A DNA stretch of 64,000 bases from Haloarchaeobius salinus (lineage in GTDB: Archaea > Halobacteriota > Halobacteria > Halobacteriales > Natrialbaceae), in contig NZ_JANHAU010000002.1 in NCBI RefSeq assembly GCF_024464185.1, forward strand, positions 806,001 to 870,000, read 5' to 3'. Below the pieces are notes generated by a model that did not search any database, was not told where the DNA came from, and worked only from the letters and a program-made list of their open reading frames with translations. Position 1 is the first letter of the stretch. Every line of letters begins with the position of its first letter. The translations under genes were made by a program, and so were the position numbers. Below, piece by piece: positions 7,431-16,333 of the stretch.

Positions 7431-8294
7431 ATGGTACACGACCTCGACAGCATCGAGCGTATCGGCGTCGTCGGCGCGGGCACGATGGGCAGCGGCATCG
7501 CACAGGTCGCCGCGACGAACGGCTACGCCGTGACGATGCGCGACATCGAGGAGCAGTTCGTCGAGAGCGGTTTCGAGTCCATCGAGAGCAGTCTCGACCG
7601 CTTCGTCGGCAAGGAGACGATCTCCCGCGAGGACGCCGACGCGGCGCTCGACCGCATCGACGGCACGACCGCCCTCGGCGACCTCGCCGACTGCGACGTC
7701 GTCGTCGAGGCGGCCGTCGAGAACATGGACATCAAGCAGGAGATCTTCGCCGACCTCGAGGAGATCGTCGACGACGACTGCCTGCTCGCGACGAACACCA
7801 GCACGCTCTCCATCACGACCATCGCCGCCGCCACCGAGTCGCCCGAGCGCGTCGTCGGCCTGCACTTCATGAACCCCGTCCCCATCATGGAGGGTGTCGA
7901 GGTCGTCGACGGCGAGAAGACCAGCGCCGAGGCGCTCGACCTCGCCCACGGCATCGCCGAGGCCCTGGGCAAGACCACCTGGGAGTCCGACGACAAGCCC
8001 GGCTTCGTCACCAACCGCGTCCTCATGCCCTGGATCAACGAGGGCATCCGCGCCTACGACGAGGGCGTCGCCACGAAGGACGACATGGACCGCGGGATGA
8101 AACTCGGCACCAACGTCCCGATGGGCCCGCTCGAGCTCGCCGACCACATCGGCCTCGACGTCTGTCTCCACGCCAGCGAGACGCTCCACGAGGAGCTGGG
8201 CGACCGCTACAAGCCCGCCTACCTGCTCAAGCGCAAGGTCGACGCGGGCGACCTCGGCAAGAAGACCGGCACGGGATTCTACGAGTACGAGTAG
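7431..8294 (+). CDS. 3-hydroxyacyl-CoA dehydrogenase
   Basis: This NAD-dependent oxidation of (3S)-3-hydroxyacyl-CoA belongs to beta-oxidation or butyryl-CoA metabolism. The 287-residue protein has the Rossmann motif GVVGAGTMGSGIAQVAATNG at its N-terminus and ATNTSTLSIT in the middle. The catalytic His lies in GLHFMNPVPIMEGVEVV, with Glu in the same segment. The C-terminal dimerisation helix contains KPGFVTNRVLMPWINEG. Length equals the single-domain 3-hydroxybutyryl-CoA dehydrogenases rather than the fused bacterial FadB. A TATA-like GCTTAGGGG box lies about 30 bases upstream. An acyl-CoA dehydrogenase is encoded 2.6 kb away, which fits fatty-acid degradation. Confidence 0.93.
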   Translation: MVHDLDSIERIGVVGAGTMGSGIAQVAATNGYAVTMRDIEEQFVESGFESIESSLDRFVGKETISREDADAALDRIDGTTALGDLADCDVVVEAAVENMDIKQEIFADLEEIVDDDCLLATNTSTLSITTIAAATESPERVVGLHFMNPVPIMEGVEVVDGEKTSAEALDLAHGIAEALGKTTWESDDKPGFVTNRVLMPWINEGIRAYDEGVATKDDMDRGMKLGTNVPMGPLELADHIGLDVCLHASETLHEELGDRYKPAYLLKRKVDAGDLGKKTGTGFYEYE

Positions 8295-8337
8295 ACCGAC
8301 CAAAATTTCTTCTCGGTTGGCGTCGTCGCAACGAACG

Positions 8338-9690
8338 ATGGCCCTCCACCGCTCCCAGGCGCTCGCAGTCCTGGCTCTCCTCGTGCTGGCGGCGGTCGCC
8401 ATCCCCGCCAGCGCGCCAGCCACCGCCGCACCGCCGCCCGAGGCCGTCTGTGGACTCTGTACCGACGATGCGCTCGACGGCGGCGTCGAGCACAGCGAGG
8501 TCGAGATCCGGGTCCGGGACGACGGCAGCGCGGACTGGACCGTCCGTACCGAACTGGACGAGTCGACCGCCGCCGCGCTCCGCACCGACGCCGACGACCG
8601 GTACGACCGCGTCCGGGGCGAACTGACCCGGCGCACGGTGGTCGACGAGGTGTCGAACCTCGAAACCAGCGTCGAGAACCGAACGCTCGTCGCCACGTTC
8701 ACGACCGCCGACTTCGCACACCGTGGCGTCGGGGGTGTCCTCGTCGCCGACGGGCTGTTTCCGTCGCACGAGACAGCGGGGGTGACCGTACACGCGGACC
8801 GGCTCGCAATCCACGGTCCCGACGGCACCACCCCGACGCTCGTCCCCGACACCGCGACGGCCGACGGCGACGCGATACTCTGGACCGAACAGGCCGGCAT
8901 CGGTTCCGAGACGTACCTCGCGTTCGGTGCCGACGACGGCCTGCTCGCCACCGGCACGAGCTACCTCGCGGTCGGGATGGCCGTCGTCGAGCGGTCACTG
9001 CCGCGGGTCCTCGCGATCGTCGTGCTCCCGACGCTACTGTTCGCCGGGGTCCTCGTCGGGCTGTTCCGCGACGGCGACCGACTCGAACCGGACCGGACCG
9101 ACGACGGCCTCGCGTCCCGCATCGGGCTCGTCGGCGGCGTCGTCGCACCCGTCCTGCTCGCGGCCGGCGTCGGCCTGTTCCTGCTCGGGACGAGCACCGA
9201 CGGGTGGGTCGTGGACCCGGCGATATTCGTCGGTCTCGCGCTCGTCTCGCTGGTCCCCCAGACGCTCGTCGCCGCGGGCATCGCGGCCGTGTTCGCGCTC
9301 TGGGGTGAACGCATCAGCCTCGACAGCTACGCGTGGTGGGTGTTCCCGGCCGCGGCGGCCTGCTGGCTGGTCATCGTCGGGGCGACCGGCCCGAACCGGC
9401 TCCTGGGCACGTGGACGACGACCGTCCTCCTGTTCCTGCTACTCGGTGCGGCGCACGAACGTCGGACCCTCGCCGCGCTTCCGGTCGCGCTCGTCGCACT
9501 GCTGGCACCGACGCTCGCCGCGCTCCCGTTCGTCTCGCCGTGGGGCGGTCCGTCCTACATCCTCGTGCTCTGGACGGTCGGGACGCTCGTGTCGGGCGTC
9601 GCGCTCTACGCGCTCGGTCGGCGGGAATCGGCGAGGTCAACCCTGTCGGGGTCGTCGGACACCGACGAAGCGACCGCAGAGGGCGCCTGA
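8338..9690 (+). CDS. exported-domain polytopic membrane protein, unknown function
   Basis: I do not recognise this 450-residue protein. It begins with a basic stretch and a signal-like hydrophobic helix (ALAVLALLVLAAVAIPASAP), then AVCGLCTDDA, a CxxC pair just after the likely export. About 180 acidic beta-rich residues follow, probably outside the cell. From about residue 205 there are around eight hydrophobic helices to the C-terminus. The start at ATG 8338 removes a seven-residue TTG extension and places an AT-rich CAAAATTTCTT box about 30 bases upstream. It ends nine bases from the convergent squalene-synthase-type gene. Confidence 0.7.
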   Translation: MALHRSQALAVLALLVLAAVAIPASAPATAAPPPEAVCGLCTDDALDGGVEHSEVEIRVRDDGSADWTVRTELDESTAAALRTDADDRYDRVRGELTRRTVVDEVSNLETSVENRTLVATFTTADFAHRGVGGVLVADGLFPSHETAGVTVHADRLAIHGPDGTTPTLVPDTATADGDAILWTEQAGIGSETYLAFGADDGLLATGTSYLAVGMAVVERSLPRVLAIVVLPTLLFAGVLVGLFRDGDRLEPDRTDDGLASRIGLVGGVVAPVLLAAGVGLFLLGTSTDGWVVDPAIFVGLALVSLVPQTLVAAGIAAVFALWGERISLDSYAWWVFPAAAACWLVIVGATGPNRLLGTWTTTVLLFLLLGAAHERRTLAALPVALVALLAPTLAALPFVSPWGGPSYILVLWTVGTLVSGVALYALGRRESARSTLSGSSDTDEATAEGA

Positions 9691-9699
9691 GTCGACTCC

Positions 9700-10758
9700 T
9701 CAGGAGAGGTCCGCTTCGTGCAGCGGCTTCTGTTCGATGGTCTGCCGCACCCGTTCGAGCGCCTGCCGGTCGCCGCCCTCGCGGAACCAGCGGATGATCG
9801 CGACGACCTCCATCCGTGAGACCTTCACGCCCCCCTCGCGGACCACGTCGGCCGGGCGCTCGCGGAGCTCGCGCAGCGTCGCCACGGCGAGCAGGTACGG
9901 GATGCCCCACGCGGACAGCGTGTTCCCTCGGCGTTCGGGGAGGGCCTCGAGGTACGTCTGCGTGTCGTCGAGGTAGCCCGAGGCGTGGTCGACGACGCGC
10001 TCGATGACCGTCGCCACCGCCTCCTCGTTCTCGGGGTCGCAGACGGCGTCGCGGTCGACGCCCTCGGCGTCGAGCCACTCCGCGGGCAGGTAGACGTTGT
10101 TCTCCTCGTGGTAGTCGTCGCTGACGTCCTTCGCGACGTTGACCAGCTGGAGCAGGAGCCCGAACGACCGGGCGTTCTCGCGCAGTCGGGACTCCCGGCG
10201 GTCGGTCGTCCCGCGGGTGACGAGCCCGGTCACCAGCGAGCCGACGGTGCCGGCGACGTACCAGCAGTACTCCTCCAGTTCGTCGAGCGTCTGGATGCGC
10301 AGCCCGCCGGACTCGGCGTGGCGCTCGACGAACTCGGCCATCCCGTTCGTGAGTTCGAGCACCGGCGGGAGGATGGCCTCCTTCGCCTCCGACGGGAGGC
10401 GACGGTACGTCCGCACGACCCGCGGTGACTCGGCGACCACGGTCCAGTCCTCGTCGAGCTCCTCGGGGAGCCACTCGTCGACCGCGGTCCTGAACTCCTC
10501 GGCCGTCGCCGGTTCGTCGGCATCGAGCACGTCCGCATAGAGACGCAGCAGTTCAGCCTTCTCGGCGGGGGGGATGTGTCCCGCGTCCTCGACCGTGTCG
10601 GCGACGCGACAGAGGAGGTAGCCCAGACAGATGTGGCGGGCGGTCGGCTCCTCTAGCTCCTCGATGGTGATGGCGAAGGTGCGGGAGACGCCCTGCACCG
10701 CCTCGTAACACCATGCGAGGTCGTCGTCGACCGGATACTCTGCCTGTTCCTCGTTCAT
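9700..10758 (-). CDS. squalene/phytoene synthase family, squalene-synthase type
   Basis: This 352-residue all-helical prenyltransferase of the trans head-to-head class condenses two prenyl diphosphates. The two Asp-rich motifs are DTVED in LCRVADTVEDAGHIP (about residue 55) and DVSDDY in LQLVNVAKDVSDDYHEENN (about residue 215). The opening QGVSRTFAITIEELEEPTA resembles eukaryotic farnesyl-diphosphate farnesyltransferase more than bacterial CrtB. I therefore favour squalene synthase over phytoene synthase, with moderate certainty. Squalene and derivatives are normal haloarchaeal membrane lipids. It faces the acyl-CoA dehydrogenase gene divergently, and a GGGTTTTTCAG box lies about 30 bases upstream. 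Confidence 0.85.
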   Translation of the reverse strand: MNEEQAEYPVDDDLAWCYEAVQGVSRTFAITIEELEEPTARHICLGYLLCRVADTVEDAGHIPPAEKAELLRLYADVLDADEPATAEEFRTAVDEWLPEELDEDWTVVAESPRVVRTYRRLPSEAKEAILPPVLELTNGMAEFVERHAESGGLRIQTLDELEEYCWYVAGTVGSLVTGLVTRGTTDRRESRLRENARSFGLLLQLVNVAKDVSDDYHEENNVYLPAEWLDAEGVDRDAVCDPENEEAVATVIERVVDHASGYLDDTQTYLEALPERRGNTLSAWGIPYLLAVATLRELRERPADVVREGGVKVSRMEVVAIIRWFREGGDRQALERVRQTIEQKPLHEADLS

Positions 10759-10905
10759 TCACGTTCCCCTGTGTATTCCACGCTGAAAAACCCACCTGCC
10801 GCGTCGGCAGGTGCTGTCTCCGGAGATGTCCGCACGCCCGTCTCGCTCATACACCACAAGGAGCCCTCTACTCGTCTATACTTTTCGGACCCGGCTCGCG
10901 GTGCA

Positions 10906-10917
10906 AGACAAAAGTAA
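10906..10917 (+). promoter_or_regulatory. TATA-like box of acyl-CoA dehydrogenase gene
   Basis: GACAAAAGTAAA lies about 30 bases before the ATG at 10943, the typical distance for a short-leader haloarchaeal transcript. Confidence 0.5.
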
Positions 10918-10942
10918 AGTCGCGAGGGTCGAACGTTCCCCC

Positions 10943-12088
10943 ATGGACTTCAGTCTCAGCGCGGAGCAGGCCCAGATACGGGACATGGTCGCCCAGTTCG
11001 TCGACGAGGAGGTCGTCCCCGTCGCCGACGAGATCGACCACGAGGACGAGTTCCCCGCCGACCTCGTGAGCGAGATGGCCGACCTCGGCCTGATGGGGAT
11101 GCCGTTCCCCGAGGAGTACGGCGGCGCTGGTCTCGACTACCACAGCTACGCCATCGGCCTCGAGGAGATCTCGCGTGGCTCGGGCGGGCTCGGCACCATC
11201 GTCGCCGCCCACATCTCCCTGGCGGGCAACATGCTCTACGAGTTCGGCGACGAGGCCCAGAAGCAGGAGTACCTCACGCCGCTCGCCGAGGGCACCGACA
11301 TCGGCGCGTTCGCCCTCTCCGAGCCCGGTGCCGGCTCCGACGTGCCCGCGATGGAAACGACAGCGGAGCGCGACGGCGACGAGTACGTCGTCGACGGGAA
11401 CAAGCTCTGGATCTCGAACGGCTCCGTCGCCGACACCGTCACCGTCTTCGCGAAGACCGACCCCGAGGCCGGCAACAAGGGTATCTCCTCGTTCGTCGTC
11501 CGACCCGACGAGGACGACGGCTTCCACGTCGAGGGCACCGAGGACAAGCTCGGCGACAAGGGCTGTCCCACGGCCGAGCTCCGCTTCGACGACATGCGCA
11601 TTCCGGCCGACCGCCTGCTCGGCGAGGAGGGCGACGGCTTCGTCCACGCGCTGAAGACGCTCAACGGCGGCCGCATCACCATCGCTGCTCGCGGTGTCGG
11701 TATCGCCCGCGCCGCCCTCGACCAGGCGAAGGAGTACGCCCAGCAGCGCGAGCAGTTCGACCAGCCCATCTCCGAGTTCCAGGCCATCAAGCACAAGATC
11801 GCGGACATGGATACGAAGACCCAGGCGGCGAAGATGCTGATGCACCGGGCCGCCGACAGGAAGATCCGCGGCGAGACGTTCATCAAGGAGGCCGCGCAGG
11901 CGAAGCTCTACGCCTCGGAGATCTCCCGCGAGGTCGCCAACGAGGGCATCCAGATCCACGGCGGCTACGGCTACACGAAGGACTTCCCCGCCGAGCGGTT
12001 CTACCGCGATGCGAAGCTCAACGAGATCTACGAGGGCACCAGCGAGGTCCTCCGGAACACCATCGGCGACCAGGTGCTCGACGAGTAG
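10943..12088 (+). CDS. acyl-CoA dehydrogenase
   Basis: This FAD enzyme introduces the alpha,beta double bond into acyl-CoA esters. The 381 residues show the full three-part family fold: an N-terminal helical domain (MDFSLSAEQAQIRDMVAQFV), a middle beta domain (GAFALSEPGAGSDVPAM, KLWISNGSVADTVTVFAKT) and a C-terminal helical domain. The C-terminal domain carries REQFDQPISEFQAIKHKIADM and the active-site region QIHGGYGYTKDFPAERFYRD near residue 345. Just after it, EIYEGTSEV holds the Glu that acts as base in short/medium-chain enzymes. The ATG at 10943 gives the normal family N-terminus, while an upstream in-frame ATG adds 44 atypical residues. Confidence 0.95.
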   Translation: MDFSLSAEQAQIRDMVAQFVDEEVVPVADEIDHEDEFPADLVSEMADLGLMGMPFPEEYGGAGLDYHSYAIGLEEISRGSGGLGTIVAAHISLAGNMLYEFGDEAQKQEYLTPLAEGTDIGAFALSEPGAGSDVPAMETTAERDGDEYVVDGNKLWISNGSVADTVTVFAKTDPEAGNKGISSFVVRPDEDDGFHVEGTEDKLGDKGCPTAELRFDDMRIPADRLLGEEGDGFVHALKTLNGGRITIAARGVGIARAALDQAKEYAQQREQFDQPISEFQAIKHKIADMDTKTQAAKMLMHRAADRKIRGETFIKEAAQAKLYASEISREVANEGIQIHGGYGYTKDFPAERFYRDAKLNEIYEGTSEVLRNTIGDQVLDE

Positions 12089-12110
12089 CCCGCGCGACAG
12101 TTTCTCCTGC

Positions 12111-12395
12111 CTACCCCTCACGACGGGTCAGCCCGACCACCCAGTCGACGTGCTCGTCGACCCGCGCCCGCCCGGCGTCGGTCAGCGAGTACACGTCGTA
12201 CAGCCCCTCGGTGTGGGTCTCGACGAACCCCGCCGACTCGAGCGCGTCGAGCGCCCCGTAGAAGGACTTCGGCTCGATACGCTCGTCGTAGTGGCGTTCG
12301 AGCCGGGTCTTCAGCGCCTGTGCCTGGAGTTCGCCGGCCTCATGGAGGATGAAGCAGAGGTCGCGCCGCCGCCCGCTCTGGATGAACTTCGTCAT
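12111..12395 (-). CDS. PadR-like winged-helix regulator
   Basis: This 94-residue winged-helix protein is of PadR type. Helices with ELQAQALKTRLERHYD and EPKSFYGALDALESAGFVET lead into the wing EGLYDVYSLTDAGRARVDEH, where the 'YxLTxxG' signature of PadR proteins is clear. It lacks the long C-terminal helix of larger PadR proteins, so it may dimerise through the short terminal helix. It lies between acyl-CoA dehydrogenase (convergent) and a divergent small orphan. The regulated gene is not evident. I know of no ligand for this subgroup. Confidence 0.8.
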   Translation of the reverse strand: MTKFIQSGRRRDLCFILHEAGELQAQALKTRLERHYDERIEPKSFYGALDALESAGFVETHTEGLYDVYSLTDAGRARVDEHVDWVVGLTRREG

Positions 12396-12484
12396 GGCTG
12401 TGTGCTCGCGGTGGGCCCACTGGTGCGTTTCGCTTCGCTTCCGAAACCGGCAGCTACGACATCCCCCAGTCCCAACGCCCGGCC

Positions 12485-12760
12485 ATGAGCGACGACACGG
12501 CGACGAACGACGGCATCACGGCCCGGTACGAGCAGACGGAGACGGAACGCGTGCTCTCGTTCGAGCGCGACGGCGCGACCGCGGCGGTCGCCCAGAACGT
12601 CGAGGGCTACGCGATGCTGAAGGTACGACCGACGGCGGACGGCGACGAGCTGGAACGCTACTACGGCTTCGACATGGCGCTGGACCACGTCGCGGAGCTA
12701 CTGGACGTCTCGCCGCACGACCTGCCGATCCCGGCGGCCGCGGCGGACATGGGGATGTGA
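12485..12760 (+). CDS. conserved-looking haloarchaeal small acidic protein
   Basis: This 91-residue protein has no motif I can assign. After a polar N-terminus it alternates strands and helices: TARYEQTETERVLSFERDG, ATAAVAQNVEGYAMLKVRP, a Tyr-rich turn ERYYGFDMALDHVAELL and an Ala-rich end AAAADMGM. Composition and codon bias match the genome, and the ATG and stop are clean. It starts 89 bases from the divergent PadR-like gene, so that regulator may act on it. This is inference from layout only. Confidence 0.6.
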   Translation: MSDDTATNDGITARYEQTETERVLSFERDGATAAVAQNVEGYAMLKVRPTADGDELERYYGFDMALDHVAELLDVSPHDLPIPAAAADMGM

Positions 12761-12773
12761 CCGCCGGGGACCA

Positions 12774-13091
12774 TCAGGTCACGACGGCGTACAGGAGCAG
12801 CATACCGAAGTAGACCACGACGAGGCCGCCGACGAGCTTCAGTCGGTAGAGGCCCAGCTCCTCCTCCTCGCTCTCGTACACCTCGCGGAAGGCGTCCTCC
12901 TCGGCCTCTGTCATCCGGTCGTAGTGCTCCAGTCCGACGTGGAGCGTACACTGCTCCGCCCGGCGGAACGGTCGGTCGCAGTACGGGCAGCGGTGTGCCG
13001 TGACGCCCGCTGGGACGTCCGTCTCGGAGTGGTCGGCGGTGGCGTTGTCGGCGTTCGCGTCGGCGGCCGTGGTGGTGGAGTCTCCTGTCAT
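12774..13091 (-). CDS. C2H2-type zinc finger protein with C-terminal membrane anchor
   Basis: This 105-residue protein opens with a disordered Thr/Ala/Asp-rich segment (about 1-30). A finger-like unit follows, CPYCDRPFRRAEQCTLHVGL then EH, matching a C2H2 pattern at about residues 35-56. An acidic helix and one transmembrane helix (LVGGLVVVYFGMLLLYAVV) close the C-terminus. The gene overlaps the preceding 460-residue membrane gene by four bases (ATGA) and ends the coxB-coxC cluster. It could be an assembly or copper/zinc-handling accessory of the oxidase, as an inference from position. I recall similar genes at this place in other haloarchaea. Confidence 0.7.
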   Translation of the reverse strand: MTGDSTTTAADANADNATADHSETDVPAGVTAHRCPYCDRPFRRAEQCTLHVGLEHYDRMTEAEEDAFREVYESEEEELGLYRLKLVGGLVVVYFGMLLLYAVVT

Positions 13092-14470
13092 AGGTACGGT
13101 GGGGTGAGCGACGGGGCCGCGACGATCCAGAGGCTGACCATCGTGTAGACGACCATGACACCGATGAACGGGTACTGGCTCCGCACGGCCTGCAGCCGGC
13201 TCGGGAACACGTCGTAGGCCGTCGAGTGCGCGACCCAGATGGCGAGCAGGTGGCCGAGCAGGACGAACGCGAGCTCCAGCCCGCCGACGAACGTCGGTAG
13301 GACGAACCGCTGGGGGTTCACCGGCGGCGCGGCCGGGTTCGCGAGCACCTGCGAGAGCGGGAGCGACAGCACGAGGAAGTAGCTCAGGTAGTGCGCGAGG
13401 TGGTAGCCCGCCGCGATGGCGAGCAGGGGCGCGGCGAAACGCCGTCCGAGGGCGTCCGACGTGAGGAACGTCTCACCGGTCCCACGGGCGAGCCGTGCCG
13501 CGAGCCGGTACGCGCCGACGAACAGGCCGAAGCCGAGCAGGTACGCGAGCAGGTAGGTCAGGAGCGGCGGGACGCCCCACCCGACGACGGTCCTGGCGAG
13601 GTCGCTCCAGAGCGGCGTCGTCACGAGGCCGTCGTAGGTGGTCACCCACAGCAGCGTGACGACGAAGACGACGTCGCTGCGGTCCCGGACGACGGACGTG
13701 TCGGTCAGGCCCATGCCGGGCAGCCGGAGGCGCACGCCGTCGTCGGTGCGCGTGAGCGGGGCGACCGCGCCGAAGGCGGCGAACGTCCGCGAGACGGGGT
13801 CGCCGCGCTCGAACCAGCTCTCGCCGAAGACGAGACCGGCGAGGGTGGTCGCGACGCCGTAGCCTGCAACGGCCGTCGCGAGCAGTCCGGGGTCGTCGGC
13901 GAGCGGGAGCACGACCTCCGTGAACACGAGCGCGAGCAGGCCGACGACGGCCGGCCAGCTCCCGAGTCGCTCCGGGTACTCGCGAGGGGAACCGCCCAGG
14001 AGTGCGTGGACGGCACTGACGACCGCACGGAACGGGTTCAGCGCCGGCCAGGTGTTACCGACGAGGTACGTCGTCATCGTGAAGCCGGCCCACCAGCCGA
14101 CCCACACGAGCAACACGCCGAGGTCGCGAAGCGGCTCGTCCGGGGGGGTGACCCCGGCCCACAGCACCGCGCCGAGGCCGACGACGCCGACGAGCGGCGC
14201 GAGGTAGCGCGAGACCGCCACCGGGAACCGGCTGAGCGTCCGGTGCCAGTCGTCGATGCTCGCGATGTACCGGCGGTCCGTCACCGTCGCGGCGAGCAGG
14301 AACGAGGCACCGACGGCGGCACCGCCCGTCAGGAGGAAGAGCCACGACGGCACCGCGATAGTACCCGCCTCGCCGCGGAGCGAACCGCCGTGGGCGAGGG
14401 CCGTTCCGGTCGCGAGAAGGAGCGTCCCGAACGCCGCCAACACGAGGCGTCGGGGACGGTGGCTTGCCAT
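13088..14470 (-). CDS. polytopic membrane protein of the terminal-oxidase cluster
   Basis: This 460-residue very hydrophobic protein has a signal-like first helix and about a dozen predicted membrane helices. It has no recognised catalytic motif. Prominent pieces are LVWVGWWAGFTMTTYLVGNT followed by WPALNPFR in the first half, and a His-containing helix region AAGYHLAHYLSYFLVLSLPL in the second half. It follows coxC by six bases and overlaps the zinc-finger gene by four, so it is translated with oxidase genes. A role in haem-copper oxidase assembly or in transport is plausible but unproven. Confidence 0.7.
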   Translation of the reverse strand: MASHRPRRLVLAAFGTLLLATGTALAHGGSLRGEAGTIAVPSWLFLLTGGAAVGASFLLAATVTDRRYIASIDDWHRTLSRFPVAVSRYLAPLVGVVGLGAVLWAGVTPPDEPLRDLGVLLVWVGWWAGFTMTTYLVGNTWPALNPFRAVVSAVHALLGGSPREYPERLGSWPAVVGLLALVFTEVVLPLADDPGLLATAVAGYGVATTLAGLVFGESWFERGDPVSRTFAAFGAVAPLTRTDDGVRLRLPGMGLTDTSVVRDRSDVVFVVTLLWVTTYDGLVTTPLWSDLARTVVGWGVPPLLTYLLAYLLGFGLFVGAYRLAARLARGTGETFLTSDALGRRFAAPLLAIAAGYHLAHYLSYFLVLSLPLSQVLANPAAPPVNPQRFVLPTFVGGLELAFVLLGHLLAIWVAHSTAYDVFPSRLQAVRSQYPFIGVMVVYTMVSLWIVAAPSLTPPYL

Positions 14471-14476
14471 CGCAGG

Positions 14477-15334
14477 TTACGCCGTCACGGGTGCGCCGAC
14501 GTACAGGACGACGACGAGGAAGATCCAGACGATGTCGACGAAGTGCCAGTACATCGAGACCGTGCTCACGGAGACGTGGCGCTCGGCGGAGTACTGGCCG
14601 CGGATGGCGCGCACGAAGACGATACCGATGAGCACCGCGCCAAGGCTGACGTGCAGGCCGTGCAGGCCGGTCAGGGCGTAGAAGCCGCTGGCGAACACCT
14701 GGCTGAACGCCTCGTTGCCCAGCGCGAAGTTGTCGTGGACGATGAACTCGTAGTACTCGTACACCTGGCCGGCGATGAACACCAGCCCGAGCAGGAGCGT
14801 CGCACCCAGCAGACCGATGAACCGCGTGCGGTTGCCCTTCAGCAGCGACGTGTGCGCGAAGTGGATGGTGAAGCTGGAGGCGACCAGCAGCGCGGTGTTG
14901 ACGATGACGAGACTCCCGAACAGCTCGGGCACCTCGCCCACGTCGCCGACGCGGACGAAGAAGTAGTAGACGAAACCCGCACTGAAGGTGGCGACCTCGG
15001 AGCCGAGGAAGGCGACCATCCCCCACCTGAGCTTGTGCGCGCTCTGTTCGTCCGTGCCACGCTCCCAGAACGAGACGATGAACGCGTGGTAGAGCCAGCC
15101 GAACAGCCCGACCAGGAACAGGAGCGTGCTCAGGATGGCGGCCCCGGCGAACACGCCGTAGCCCACGAGGTTCCTTGTCACGAGCACGTACAACGCGGCA
15201 CCGAGGTAGATTCCACCGGCACCGAGGGCGGCGACGAACGGCCACCAGCTGGCCTCGCCGAACCCGCGCGGCCAGTCCTCGACGGCCGGCAGGTGGTGCC
15301 CGTGGTCGTCCGCGGATTCTTCGGCAACTGTCAT
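14477..15334 (-). CDS. coxC: cytochrome c oxidase subunit III
   Basis: This 285-residue subunit III of the haem-copper oxidase stabilises subunit I and lines an oxygen/proton path. Seven hydrophobic helices are visible. Typical pieces are RWGMVAFLGSEVATFSAGFV (the conserved Glu-containing helix), HTSLLKGNRTRFIGLLGATL and FYALTGLHGLHVSLGA near the C-terminus. The last helix VSMYWHFVDIVWIFLVVVLY is the family ending. The N-terminal 20 residues carry DDHGHHLP. It lies downstream of coxB with 100 bases between, in which a TTTTTGG patch may form an additional promoter. No subunit I gene is in this window. Confidence 0.95.
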   Translation of the reverse strand: MTVAEESADDHGHHLPAVEDWPRGFGEASWWPFVAALGAGGIYLGAALYVLVTRNLVGYGVFAGAAILSTLLFLVGLFGWLYHAFIVSFWERGTDEQSAHKLRWGMVAFLGSEVATFSAGFVYYFFVRVGDVGEVPELFGSLVIVNTALLVASSFTIHFAHTSLLKGNRTRFIGLLGATLLLGLVFIAGQVYEYYEFIVHDNFALGNEAFSQVFASGFYALTGLHGLHVSLGAVLIGIVFVRAIRGQYSAERHVSVSTVSMYWHFVDIVWIFLVVVLYVGAPVTA

Positions 15335-15434
15335 GGATGGGGGTTACGAGTGGACTACCAAAAATCCATCCAAGCGCGTCCGCGAGACGTGACGGAGAAA
15401 CCGCAGGTGAGAACCGAGCCGTTCAGTGTGCGTC

Positions 15435-16223
15435 TCAGGCCGCGACCGTCGCGTTGCTCGTGCTGTTGTCGTCACCGCCGGAGCCGGCCTCGCAGGTCAG
15501 CTCCTCGGCGTTCCACTCACCGGTACACTGGTCGGCGAGCCAGCTCTCGTACTCGTCCTGGGGCATGACCTCGACCTCGAACATCATCGCGGAGTGGCCG
15601 GTGCCACAGTACTCCGCACAGTAGCCCTGGTAGAGACCGGGCTCGGTCGCCGTGGTCATGAGGTAGTGGTGCTGGCCCGGCACCGCGTCGTGCTTCAGAC
15701 CGAGCTGTGGCACGTGGAAGGCGTGCAACCAGTCCCTCGTCGTGATGTTGAAGTAGGTCTCCTGTCCCTCCGGGATGGCCAGCTTCGTACTGGAGGAGAC
15801 GTTGTGCCGGTCGTACTCGAACGTCCAGGCGTAGGTCTCCGCAGTCACGTCGATGTGCTCGGCGTCGTCCGGGACGTCCGCGCGGTCCTCGACGCCGTCG
15901 GCGATGACGGACTGGTCGGCCATGACCATCGTCGTCGCGATGCCGACGAACAGGAGGATGACGGCGGTCGCGACGGTCCAGGTGATCTCGAGACGGCGGT
16001 TCTCCCGGGTCGGTTTCGCCTCGTCGCTGTCCTTGAACTTGAGGACGGTGTAGATGAGGATACCCTCGACGAGGACGGTAATCGGGATAGCGACGACGAG
16101 CAGCCGCTCGTTGAGCCCGTTGATGGCCTCGGCGGTCGTCGACTGCGCCGCCGCCGGCTCGGCGGCGAGCAGCAAGAGCGCCGCCCCGAGTGTGGCCAGC
16201 GGGGCGATTCGCTTTGCGTTCAT
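15435..16223 (-). CDS. coxB: cytochrome c oxidase subunit II
   Basis: Subunit II carries the CuA centre that receives electrons from the soluble or membrane donor. The 262 residues begin with a signal peptide (LATLGAALLLLAAEPAAA). Two transmembrane helices follow, then the cupredoxin domain. CuA ligands are visible: the first His in WLHAFHVPQLG, and the cluster GYCAEYCGTGHSAMMFEVEV with two Cys, His and Met. The C-terminal 30 residues contain an extra Cys pair (DQCTGEWNAEELTCEAGSG), unusual for the family and perhaps a disulfide. It is divergent from the haem-synthesis fusion, with a TATA box at about 16250. Confidence 0.95.
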   Translation of the reverse strand: MNAKRIAPLATLGAALLLLAAEPAAAQSTTAEAINGLNERLLVVAIPITVLVEGILIYTVLKFKDSDEAKPTRENRRLEITWTVATAVILLFVGIATTMVMADQSVIADGVEDRADVPDDAEHIDVTAETYAWTFEYDRHNVSSSTKLAIPEGQETYFNITTRDWLHAFHVPQLGLKHDAVPGQHHYLMTTATEPGLYQGYCAEYCGTGHSAMMFEVEVMPQDEYESWLADQCTGEWNAEELTCEAGSGGDDNSTSNATVAA

Positions 16224-16249
16224 GTCGGTTCGAGGCTTAGGAAGACGGG

Positions 16250-16260
16250 GTTAAATATGT
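16250..16260 (-). promoter_or_regulatory. TATA box of coxB
   Basis: Minus-strand ACATATTTAAC lies about 30 bases before the coxB ATG at 16223. It is the most AT-rich patch between coxB and the divergent haem gene. Confidence 0.65.
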
Positions 16261-16333
16261 GCTGACTCCGGCCCGACGTCCGGGTGAAAGCGTCGGCTCT
16301 AAGTGGTCCGAGCCGAAGGTTTGGCTAGTACCT

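Noticed and set aside
13391-15568. 725-codon plus-strand frame antisense to cox genes
   Set aside because: Low-complexity Arg/Asp/Glu translation, no family similarity, and overlaps coxC and a membrane gene with confirmed motifs.
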